From Brevundimonas sp. UBA4609 (lineage in GTDB: Bacteria; Pseudomonadota; Alphaproteobacteria; Caulobacterales; Caulobacteraceae): DNA of 5,357 bases. This document shows positions 1 to 5,314 of the stretch, in pieces. The DNA lies in assembly GCA_002386585.1 (NCBI GenBank), contig DGIZ01000206.1, forward strand, positions 773 through 6,129, in the 5' to 3' direction. A program made the position numbers and the translations under genes. The notes under the pieces were generated by a model that saw only the letters and a program-made list of their open reading frames with translations, was not told the origin of the DNA and did no database searches. Each line of letters starts with the position of its first letter. Position 1 is the first letter of the stretch.

Positions 1-1666
1 AGATCGCCGAGATCCAGGCCGAACCGGCGCTGAAGTTCAGCCGCGCCGAAACGAGGGGCAGGCCCTGCGTCGGGGCGACCAGGACGCGCAGGCCGTTGTC
101 CAGACGGAAGTCGGCGATGGCGGGGGTGGCGGGCGACACTTCCGGCCCCGGCTGGGGCAGTCGGGCGCGCTCGGCTTCCGGCAGCAGGACGGCGACCGGA
201 CCGGCCGGGGCCAGGGACGCGACCGTGACGGGAGCGTCGACGTTCTTCTTCTGCTCGCTGGGCGCATTGGCGTCGTCGGCGGGCAGGTAGTTGATGGTGA
301 TCTGGCGCTCCGGCGTCAGATAGCGGCGGGCCACGCGCTGCACGTCGGCGGCGGTGACGGCCTGGATCTCGGCGATCTCGCGGTCGGCGGCGGTCGCGTC
401 GCCGGTCATGATCAGCGCCATGCCCAGGGTGGTGGCGCGGTCGTCGATGCTTTCACGCCCGCGCAGGGCGTCGGCGACCAGCTCGTTCTTGGCCTCGGCC
501 AGTTCGGCGGCGGTGACGGGCTCGTCGCGCAGGCGCGCGATCTCGGCCTCCAGCGCGGCCTTGCCGGTCTCGACCGTCTCGCCGCCCGCCATGATGGCGT
601 AGGCGGCCAGATTGCCCGCCTGCTGGGCGAAATCGGGATTGGAGCCGGCCGAGGCGGCGATCTGCTTGTCATAGACCAGCGAGCGGTACAGGCGGCTGCT
701 TTCGCCGGTCGACAGGATGCCGTCCAGCACCGTCAGGGCCGCGCGATCGGCGTCCTTGTAGGCCACGGTGTTCCACGCCAGGGCCACGGCGGGCAGGGGC
801 ACGTTCGGCGCGTAATAGGTGGCGGTGCGCGGGCCGGTCGGCTCGGGCTCTTTCACATCATTGGCGGGCATGGGCGTCGACGGACGCTTCAGCGGGGCGA
901 AGTACTCGTCGACCCAGCCGTCCAGCTGCGCCTGGTCGAAATTGCCCGCCACGATCAGCATGGCGTTGTCCGGCCGGTAGTAGGTGGCGTGGAAACGCAG
1001 CACGTCGTCCAGGGTCGCGGCGTCCAGCTCTTCGATCGAGCCGATGCCCGGACGGCGATAGGGGTGGTCCTGATAGATGGTCTCGGGCGTGAACAGGCCG
1101 AACAGACGGCCATAGGGGCTGGCCAGAATCCGCTGGCGGTATTCCTCCTTCACCACGTCGCGCTCGGAGGCGAAGTTAGCCTCGTCGACGACCAGGGAGC
1201 CCATGCGGTCGGCCTCGGCGAACAGGATGCGCTGCAGGTGGTTGGCCGGGACGACCTCGTAATAGGCGGTCACGTCATCGGCGGTGAAGGCGTTGTTGAA
1301 GCCGCCGACGTCCTCGGTCAGACGATCGAACGTCTCGGACGGCATGTTCTTCGTCGCCTTGAACAGCAGGTGTTCGAACAGGTGGGCGAAGCCCGAACGG
1401 CCCGCCGGATCGTCCTTGGACCCCACGCGATACCAGACCTGGACCGTGACGTTCGAGGTCGAGGCGTCGCGCGCCGTATAGACCTCCATGCCGTTGGCCA
1501 GCACCCGCTTGGCGAAGCCCAGCGGCGGCACCTCGACCCCGCCCTGGGCGGCGGTTGCAGAGGCGGAGGTTGCGGCCGGCGGGGCCTTGGCCCAGGCGGG
1601 GGCGGCGGCGGGCAGGCCGACCAGCAGCGCCGAGGCGCAGGCGGTCAGGATCAGGCGATTCTTCAT
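1..1666 (-). CDS. Secreted M16 (pitrilysin-like) zinc metallopeptidase, C-terminal part beyond the window
   Basis: Reading leftward from the ATG at 1666-1664, an uninterrupted frame gives 555 residues and leaves the window without a stop. Residues 1-26 form a Sec signal peptide: positive KNR, a hydrophobic core, and a likely cut after Ala-Trp-Ala at 26, so the mature protein should be periplasmic. The catalytic domain, about 50-195, has the inverted zinc motif H95-L-F-E98-H99. E175 is 76 residues after H99, the usual place for the third zinc ligand. GGFNNAFTADDVTAYYE (121-137) is also typical. A first M16_C-like domain follows, with HATYYRPDNAMLIVAGNFD (226-244) and SSRLYRSL (323-330). After a Pro/Ala-rich linker, a second M16 N-like domain starts near 518 (FRLDNGLRVLVAP), so this is the two-module form, usually about 900-950 residues. 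By family analogy it degrades peptides or misfolded envelope proteins; the substrate is unknown. A GGAAAG at 1681-1676 is a modest ribosome site. The gene lies downstream of the isoaspartyl peptidase but is separated by a 249-base gap with hairpins, so it is probably transcribed on its own. Family assignment is firm. Confidence 0.9.
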   Translation of the reverse strand, partial: MKNRLILTACASALLVGLPAAAPAWAKAPPAATSASATAAQGGVEVPPLGFAKRVLANGMEVYTARDASTSNVTVQVWYRVGSKDDPAGRSGFAHLFEHLLFKATKNMPSETFDRLTEDVGGFNNAFTADDVTAYYEVVPANHLQRILFAEADRMGSLVVDEANFASERDVVKEEYRQRILASPYGRLFGLFTPETIYQDHPYRRPGIGSIEELDAATLDDVLRFHATYYRPDNAMLIVAGNFDQAQLDGWVDEYFAPLKRPSTPMPANDVKEPEPTGPRTATYYAPNVPLPAVALAWNTVAYKDADRAALTVLDGILSTGESSRLYRSLVYDKQIAASAGSNPDFAQQAGNLAAYAIMAGGETVETGKAALEAEIARLRDEPVTAAELAEAKNELVADALRGRESIDDRATTLGMALIMTGDATAADREIAEIQAVTAADVQRVARRYLTPERQITINYLPADDANAPSEQKKNVDAPVTVASLAPAGPVAVLLPEAERARLPQPGPEVSPATPAIADFRLDNGLRVLVAPTQGLPLVSARLNFSAGSAWISAI

Positions 1667-1777
1667 GAGAGGCGGCTTTCCAACGCCCGCAGTCGAAGAA
1701 ACGGGCGTCGAAAGCCTAGCAGGGCGAAGAGCCGCCGCGCACCTTACGGAGCTGTAATGAAGCCGACCCTCTATTCA
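1667..1777 (-). promoter_or_regulatory. Probable promoter/leader region of the M16 peptidase gene
   Basis: This non-coding stretch lies between the M16 start codon and the repeat arms, and it should hold the M16 promoter. I see no convincing -35/-10 pair. Two structures stand out. One is a 7-bp inverted repeat, ACGCCCG at 1683-1689 with CGGGCGT at 1702-1708 (12-base loop), that would fold in the mRNA leader about 17-42 bases before the start codon. The other is a small AT-rich inverted repeat, TTAC at 1744-1747 with GTAA at 1754-1757, about 80-90 bases upstream, which might be an operator. Both are sequence observations with no known binding protein assigned. Confidence 0.3.
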
Positions 1778-1905
1778 CCGCTCATCCCCGCGGAGGCGGG
1801 GACCCAGTGCTTTGGTTTCAAGCGAGGCGGCCTAGATTCTGGCGCTTGATCCGTGCTCGGCGTGCGTGGCTCTTACTGGGTCCCCGCCTCCGCGGGGATG
1901 AACGG
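1778..1905. repeat. Inverted pair of GC-rich intergenic repeats, 31-base arms with nested hairpins
   Basis: The arms 1778-1808 and 1875-1905 are reverse complements over 31 bases with one mismatch (1781/1902). The 27-base core, 1782-1808 against 1875-1901, is perfect. The spacer, 1809-1874, is 66 bases. Each arm also carries its own hairpin: CCCCGC 1786-1791 pairs with GCGGGG 1796-1801 around GGAG, and CCCCGC 1882-1887 pairs with GCGGGG 1892-1897 around CTCC. The right arm ends 10 bases from the stop of the isoaspartyl peptidase, so the transcript of that gene would run straight into the structure. Short palindromes with a 'TCATCCCCGC ... GCGGGGACCC' pattern are, to my recollection, common dispersed intergenic repeats in Caulobacterales and related alphaproteobacteria, resembling REP/BIME units. 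A side role as terminator or 3'-end stabiliser is inferred; no T-run follows. Confidence 0.85.
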
Positions 1906-1915
1906 AATTCGGAGG

Positions 1916-2791
1916 TTACCGCCCGAACACCTCGACGCCGACGCTGCTGTCGGTCGCCAGCCAGGCGCGCTTCATGCCCTGGCTGTTGTAGGGCTGGGCG
2001 ATGTTGCCGTGACGGTCCAGGGCGATCAGGCCGCCGTCGCCGCCCAGGGCGCCGATGCGGTCGATGACGGCTTGCGACGCCTCGGCCAGAGACTGACCGG
2101 CGGCGACGCCGAAGGCCGTGCGCGCGGCGGCGGCGACGCGGATGAAATACTCGCCCTGGCCGGTGCAGGAGACGGCGGCGTGCTCGTCGGCCCAGGTTCC
2201 TGCGGCGGGGATGGGGGTGTCGCCGACGCGGCCCGGCATCTTGCCGAACACGCCCGCCGTCGAGGTCGCGGCCGCCAGGCGGCCCTGGCTGTCCAGCACG
2301 CAGCAGCCGACGGTGCCGTGGCTCAGGCCGCTGGGCGGATGGTTGTCCTCGCCCTGACCGGCGCGGGTGTACCAGGTCTCGGGGTCTTCGACGCGCGCCA
2401 GGCCCTGTTCGGCGGCGAAGCGGGCGGCGCCGTTCCCGGCCAGCATGACGTGGGGGGTGCGGTCCATCACTGCGCGGGCGGCGACGACCGGGTTGCGGAA
2501 GCCCTGCAGGGCGGCGACGGCCCCGGCCTTGCCCGAGGCGCCGTCCATGAGGCTGGCGTCCAGCTCATAGTCGCCCGCCAGATTGGGCGAGGCGCCGCGC
2601 CCGGCGACATAGAGGCCGGAATCCTCCAGCATGACGACCGCCTCGACCGCCACGTCCAGGGCCGAGGCCCCGGCGTCCAGCCGCGCCTTCATCGCCTCCA
2701 CCACCTCGCGCATGTGCACGACCTCGGCGTCGTAGTTGCGCTCGCGCCGGGCGCCGGCGCCGCCGTGAAGGATGAGGGCGGGTTTCGCCAT
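1916..2791 (-). CDS. iaaA: Isoaspartyl peptidase / L-asparaginase (Ntn-hydrolase, family T2)
   Basis: The 291-residue product is a plant-type asparaginase/isoaspartyl dipeptidase. It removes isoaspartyl residues from dipeptides formed by protein damage and usually also hydrolyses asparagine; it is cytoplasmic, and no signal peptide is seen. Landmarks: N-terminal ALILHGGAGA (5-14), N70 in GRGASPN, and HGTVGCCVLD (158-167), in which T160 is the nucleophile freed by self-cleavage after G159. They continue with TSTAG (176-180), GRVGD (187-191), whose R188 and D191 line the substrate pocket in relatives, SCTGQGEYFIR (208-218), and a normal C-terminal NSQGMKRA (269-276). Relatives commonly have STGG where this has STAG. 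The start at 2791 is chosen because MAKPALILHGG is the normal N-terminus and an excellent ribosome site precedes it; in-frame ATGs at 2812 and 2827 would add unconserved residues. It is divergent from the reductase gene, with 109 bases between them. The length is slightly short for the family but complete. The assignment is firm; peptidase versus asparaginase preference cannot be read from sequence. Confidence 0.95.
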   Translation of the reverse strand: MAKPALILHGGAGARRERNYDAEVVHMREVVEAMKARLDAGASALDVAVEAVVMLEDSGLYVAGRGASPNLAGDYELDASLMDGASGKAGAVAALQGFRNPVVAARAVMDRTPHVMLAGNGAARFAAEQGLARVEDPETWYTRAGQGEDNHPPSGLSHGTVGCCVLDSQGRLAAATSTAGVFGKMPGRVGDTPIPAAGTWADEHAAVSCTGQGEYFIRVAAAARTAFGVAAGQSLAEASQAVIDRIGALGGDGGLIALDRHGNIAQPYNSQGMKRAWLATDSSVGVEVFGR

Positions 2792-2900
2792 GATCGTCTC
2801 CTCAGAACCCATGCGGCCTCTTTGCATCGGGCCGCAGGCTGATTAGCGTCGCCGGCGTGTCGGCGCCATGGCCGATGGGGGATAGCTGAAAAGAGTTCCT
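2792..2900. promoter_or_regulatory. Divergent promoter region between iaaA and the reductase gene
   Basis: These 109 bases must carry promoters for both divergent genes, though I cannot point to a convincing -35/-10 pair on either strand. An inverted repeat, TGCGGCC at 2812-2818 with GGCCGCA at 2830-2836 (11-base centre), lies 20-45 bases from the iaaA start. A second, weaker one, TCGGC at 2860-2864 with GCCGA at 2871-2875, lies about 25-40 bases before the reductase start. Either could be an operator or a leader hairpin. The reductase ribosome site is a modest AAGAG at 2891-2895, five bases before its ATG. Confidence 0.4.
2797..2803 (-). promoter_or_regulatory. Ribosome binding site fixing the iaaA start
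   Basis: On the minus strand this reads GAGGAGA, a strong Shine-Dalgarno sequence five bases before the ATG at 2791-2789. The in-frame ATG codons further upstream (2812 and 2827) would place this purine run inside the coding sequence, so 2791 is the preferred start. Confidence 0.8.
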
Positions 2901-3902
2901 ATGCGTGCAGTCCTGTCCAAGGCCCCCGGCGGCCCGGAATCGCTCGTTGTCGAGGAGATCATGGACCCCACGCCCGGTCCGGGCGAGGTGGTGATCGAGG
3001 TCAAGGCTGTGGGCGTCAACTATCCCGACGCCCTGATCATCGCCGACAAATACCAGTTCAAGCCCGAGCGCCCCTTCGCGCCGGGCGCCGAGGTCGCGGG
3101 CGTGGTCGACGCGGTCGGCGAGGGGGTGAAGGGCGTGTTCCGGGGCGATCGCGTCGTCGCCGTGCCCGGCTGGGGCGGCATGGTCGAACGGCTGAAGGTC
3201 AAGGCCGACAGTCTGATCCCCATTCCCGACGGCATGGACTATGAGACCGCCGCCGCCTTCATCATGACCTACGGCACCAGCTACTACGCCCTGAAGGACC
3301 GGGCGAACCTGCAGCCGGGCGAGACCCTGCTGGTGCTGGGCGCGGCGGGCGGCGTCGGCGCCGCCGCCGTCGAGCTGGGCAAGGCGATGGGCGCGCGCGT
3401 GGTCGCCGCCGCCTCGACCAACGACAAGGTCGAGTTCGCGCTCGAACTGGGCGCGGACAACGGCCTGATCTACCCCTCCGGCCCGATGGACAAGGCGGCC
3501 CAGAAGGAGCTGTCGGGCGAGTTCAAGCTGTCGACCGGCCGCGACGGCGCCGATGTGGTCTTCGACGGGGTGGGCGGCGATTACGCCGAGCCGGCCCTGC
3601 GCGCGATGGACTGGAACGGCCGCTATCTGGTGGTGGGCTTCCCGGCAGGGATTCCGTCCCTGCCGCTGAACCTGACCTTGCTGAAGTCGGTGTCGGTGGT
3701 CGGCGTCTTCTGGGGCGCGGCCGTCGCCCGCGATCCCAAGGCGCACGCCGCCAACATGGCCGAGCTGATGCAGCTCTACGCCGAGGGCAAGATCAAGCCG
3801 CGCGTCAGCCGCACCTTCCCGCTGGAGCGCGCCCACGAGGCCATCCAGGCCCTCAGCGACCGCTCGGCCGTCGGCAAGATCGTGGTGAAGGTCGAGGATT
3901 GA
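2901..3902 (+). CDS. Zinc-free NADPH:quinone oxidoreductase-type reductase (MDR superfamily)
   Basis: The 333-residue product belongs to the medium-chain dehydrogenase/reductase superfamily, quinone oxidoreductase branch. Such enzymes use NADPH to reduce quinones or the double bond of enones and enoyl thioesters in the cytoplasm. The N-terminal GroES-like domain (about 1-125) includes VGVNYPDALI (37-46) and PFAPGAEVAGVVDAVGEGV (58-76). The Rossmann domain (about 126-260) has the nucleotide loop LGAAGGVGAAAVELG (146-160), with AAGGVG at 148-153, then GADVVFDGVGG (216-226). SVVGVFWGA (265-273) and RTFPLERAHEAIQAL (304-318) are typical of this branch. Neither the catalytic nor the structural zinc ligands are present, and the protein has no cysteine at all, which confirms a zinc-independent type. 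Length is normal. It stands alone on its strand, with a repeat starting nine bases after its stop. Acrylyl-CoA or crotonyl-CoA reductase-like activity is an alternative, as these groups are hard to separate by motif. The family is firm; the substrate is unknown. Confidence 0.92.
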   Translation: MRAVLSKAPGGPESLVVEEIMDPTPGPGEVVIEVKAVGVNYPDALIIADKYQFKPERPFAPGAEVAGVVDAVGEGVKGVFRGDRVVAVPGWGGMVERLKVKADSLIPIPDGMDYETAAAFIMTYGTSYYALKDRANLQPGETLLVLGAAGGVGAAAVELGKAMGARVVAAASTNDKVEFALELGADNGLIYPSGPMDKAAQKELSGEFKLSTGRDGADVVFDGVGGDYAEPALRAMDWNGRYLVVGFPAGIPSLPLNLTLLKSVSVVGVFWGAAVARDPKAHAANMAELMQLYAEGKIKPRVSRTFPLERAHEAIQALSDRSAVGKIVVKVED

Positions 3903-3910
3903 TCGCCGCT

Positions 3911-3963
3911 TCCTTCTCCCCTTGCGGGAGAAGGTGGCAGGCGCAGCCTGACGGATGAGGGGT
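3911..3963 (+). repeat. 53-base double-hairpin repeat, copy 1
   Basis: This begins nine bases after the reductase stop. Hairpin 1 has a 9-bp stem, CCTTCTCCC at 3912-3920 with GGGAGAAGG at 3926-3934, around CTTGC. Hairpin 2 has CAGGC at 3938-3942 with GCCTG at 3946-3950 around GCA. The unit ends with CGGATGAGGGGT (3952-3963). The same unit occurs in reverse orientation at 4006-4058. Sequences of this 'CCTTCTCCC ... GGGAGAAGGTGG' type are, from memory, frequent intergenic repeats in alphaproteobacterial genomes. Hairpin 1 could also end or protect the reductase transcript, although no T-run follows it. Confidence 0.85.
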
Positions 3964-4005
3964 TGCGGGACCTCGGCCTCGCAGCCTTCATCCGATTTCG
4001 GAGAG

Positions 4006-4058
4006 ACCCCTCATCCGAGCGCCTTCGGCGCCCACCTTCTCCCACAAGGGGAGAAGGA
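4006..4058 (-). repeat. 53-base double-hairpin repeat, copy 2 (inverted)
   Basis: Read on the minus strand, this is the same 53-base unit as copy 1, identical in the first hairpin arms and in the CGGATGAGGGGT end. The first loop differs by one base (CTTGT instead of CTTGC). The second hairpin has a different sequence but the same geometry: on the plus strand, GCGCC at 4019-4023 pairs with GGCGC at 4027-4031 around TTC. The copy ends two bases from the DUF1232 stop codon, so that transcript enters it at once. A 42-base spacer (3964-4005) separates the two copies, which face each other with their GGGGT ends inward. Confidence 0.85.
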
Positions 4059-4059
4059 C

Positions 4060-4467
4060 TTACGCCTCCTCTTCCTCCCGCAGCCGCTTCAGCGCCTGCG
4101 CCGCCTGATCGTGGTGGCGGGGTTTCAGGTGGGCGCCCAGAGTCGCCAGCACCGCTGCGATCACCGCTGCGTCGTCGGTGAAGCCGATGCCGACGAAGAC
4201 GTCGGGAATGGCGTCCACGGGCATGACGAAATAGGCCAGCGCCCCCAGGATCAGCCCCTTGGCCGCCAGCGGGGTCTTGGGGTCCTGGGCGGCGTACCAG
4301 GCGGCGACCGCCTGCTGGGCGAAGGGGATGCGGGCGGCGGTGCGCCGCATCTTGGGCCAGAAGCCCTTGCGCACGCGCATCTCGTTCACCTTCTGCACGG
4401 CGGGAACCAGGGCCTTTTCAGGATTGATGGCGTCATCGGGCGACACCCCGTTGGTCTTTGCGGTCAT
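4060..4467 (-). CDS. DUF1232 / YkvA-family small membrane protein
   Basis: The 135-residue product carries the DUF1232 (YkvA) signature: AYFVMPVDAIPDVFVGIGFTDD at about 78-99, with the conserved P83-V-D-A-I-P-D. Hydrophobic stretches at about 68-83 and 100-112 flank it and probably enter or span the inner membrane. The N-terminal 60 residues are polar and basic (RVRKGFWPKMRR, 31-42), and the C-terminus is a charged tail ending in five acidic residues and Ala (LREEEEA). The biochemical function of this family is not established; I do not assign one. The start at 4467 is preceded by CGAGGA (4483-4478), an acceptable ribosome site at slightly long spacing. It converges on the reductase gene and is divergent from the dehydrogenase gene, with only 54 bases between the two starts. 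Family membership is firm from the motif. Confidence 0.9.
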   Translation of the reverse strand: MTAKTNGVSPDDAINPEKALVPAVQKVNEMRVRKGFWPKMRRTAARIPFAQQAVAAWYAAQDPKTPLAAKGLILGALAYFVMPVDAIPDVFVGIGFTDDAAVIAAVLATLGAHLKPRHHDQAAQALKRLREEEEA

Positions 4468-4521
4468 GGCCGCTAAATCCTCGCACGAGCACTCGGTTCA
4501 ATCGAATATAGGACGACTTTC
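4468..4521. promoter_or_regulatory. Compact divergent promoter region with overlapping palindromes
   Basis: Only 54 bases separate the start codons of the DUF1232 and dehydrogenase genes, so their control signals must overlap each other or extend into the coding regions. AGGAC at 4510-4514 is the dehydrogenase ribosome site, seven bases before its ATG. Two overlapping inverted repeats lie in the middle: CTCG-CA-CGAG at 4480-4489 and CGAG-CA-CTCG at 4486-4495. They share the CGAG half, giving three alternating half-sites at six-base steps. They may be an operator, but one half overlaps the DUF1232 ribosome site. No clear -35/-10 pair is seen. Confidence 0.4.
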
Positions 4522-5304
4522 ATGAAACTCGACGCTTCGATCGCGGCGGTGGTGACGGGCGGGGCTTCGGGCCTCGGCGAAGGCACGGCGCGCGCCCTGG
4601 CGGCCAAGGGCGTCAAGGTCGCCCTGTTCGACTTGAACGAAGAGCGCGGCGAGGTCATCGCCCAGGAGATCGGCGGCGTCTTCTGCAAGGTGGACGTGAC
4701 CTCGGACGAGAGCGTCGCCGCTGGCTTCGCCAAGGCCCGCGCCGCCCACGGCCAGGAGCGCCTGACGGTCAACTGCGCCGGCATCGCCACCGGCCAGAAG
4801 ACCGTCAGCCGCAAGCGCGACACCGGCGAACTGCGCGCCCATGACATGGCGTCCTTCGAACGCACGGTCTCGATCAACCTGTTCGGCACCTTCCGCGTCC
4901 TGTCGCAGTCGGCTCTGGGCATGGTGCAGGCCGAGCCGATGGAAGACGGCGAGCGCGGCCTGATCATCAACACCGCCTCGGTCGCGGCACAGGACGGCCA
5001 GATCGGCCAGGCGGCCTATTCGGCGTCCAAGGGCGGCGTCTACGCCATGACCCTGCCGGTCGCCCGCGACCTGGCCCAGGAAGGGGTGCGGGTGAACACC
5101 ATCCTGCCCGGCATCATGTGGACGCCGATGATGGCTGGCATGGACCAGAAGGTTCAGGACAGCCTGGCCGCCGCCATCCCCTTCCCCAGCCGCCTCGGCA
5201 CGCCCGCCGACTACGCCGCCCTAGCCCTGCACCTGGCCGAGAACGTCTACATCAACGGCGAGTGCATTCGCCTGGACGGCGCTATACGTCTCGCGCCTCG
5301 CTAA
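4522..5304 (+). CDS. HSD10-type short-chain dehydrogenase (probable 3-hydroxyacyl-CoA dehydrogenase)
   Basis: The 260-residue product is a classical short-chain dehydrogenase closest, by motif, to the HSD10/type II 3-hydroxyacyl-CoA dehydrogenase group, which oxidises 3-hydroxyacyl-CoA (including 2-methyl-3-hydroxybutyryl-CoA) with NAD in fatty-acid or isoleucine breakdown. The Rossmann start TGGASGLG is at 12-19. D37 at the end of the second strand favours NAD over NADP. NCAGIA is at 84-89. The catalytic set is N119, S153 (NTASVAA), Y166 and K170 (YSASKGG). The C-terminal stretch with PFPSRLGTPADYA (220-232) and NGECIRLDGAIRL (245-257) is the hallmark of the HSD10 group. Length is normal and the protein is soluble. 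The start has a good AGGAC ribosome site. The last seven sense codons (GCT ATA CGT CTC GCG CCT CGC) depart from the strict codon bias of the rest, where they overlap a hairpin. The family is firm; the exact acyl substrate is inferred. Confidence 0.93.
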   Translation: MKLDASIAAVVTGGASGLGEGTARALAAKGVKVALFDLNEERGEVIAQEIGGVFCKVDVTSDESVAAGFAKARAAHGQERLTVNCAGIATGQKTVSRKRDTGELRAHDMASFERTVSINLFGTFRVLSQSALGMVQAEPMEDGERGLIINTASVAAQDGQIGQAAYSASKGGVYAMTLPVARDLAQEGVRVNTILPGIMWTPMMAGMDQKVQDSLAAAIPFPSRLGTPADYAALALHLAENVYINGECIRLDGAIRLAPR

Positions 5305-5314
5305 GCGAGGCGCG
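5292..5314 (+). terminator. Hairpin spanning the dehydrogenase stop codon
   Basis: CGCGCCTCGC (5292-5301) and GCGAGGCGCG (5305-5314) are perfect 10-base complements, and the three-base loop is exactly the TAA stop codon. The stem is almost all G and C and would be very stable in RNA. No T-run follows, so it is not a textbook intrinsic terminator; it may instead stabilise the mRNA 3' end or be part of a repeat element. The structure is certain; the terminator role is inferred. Confidence 0.45.

Noticed and set aside
1637..1666. Lipoprotein signal: Leu-Thr-Ala-Cys at residues 7-10 of the M16 peptidase
   Set aside because: The tetrapeptide fits a lipobox, but it comes after only six residues with almost no hydrophobic stretch before it. 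The hydrophobic core continues after the Cys to a better Ala-Trp-Ala cleavage site, so an ordinary Sec signal is more likely.
989..1849. Long plus-strand open frame opposite the M16 peptidase
   Set aside because: It is antisense to the zinc-motif region of the peptidase and runs into the repeat arms. Its composition is that of a shadow frame.
1853..2842. Long plus-strand open frame (329 residues) opposite iaaA
   Set aside because: Its translation is a low-complexity run of Gly, Ala, Arg, Val and Asp typical of the antisense of a high-GC gene. It has no recognisable domain, and iaaA on the other strand has full catalytic motifs.
2802..3836. Long minus-strand open frame (344 residues) opposite the reductase
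   Set aside because: It is rich in His, Gly, Ala, Arg, Asp and Val with no family motif, and it lies entirely opposite a clear MDR enzyme. It is an antisense shadow.
3911..4058. CRISPR array or insertion-sequence ends
   Set aside because: There are only two copies, in inverted orientation, with a 42-base spacer and no transposase or cas gene nearby. Internal hairpins and the intergenic position fit a REP-like pair better.
4472..4501. Minus-strand promoter for DUF1232: TTGAAC (4501-4496) and TTTAGC (4477-4472), 18 bases apart
   Set aside because: The -10 hexamer is poor, and the transcript would begin about at the start codon, past the apparent ribosome site.
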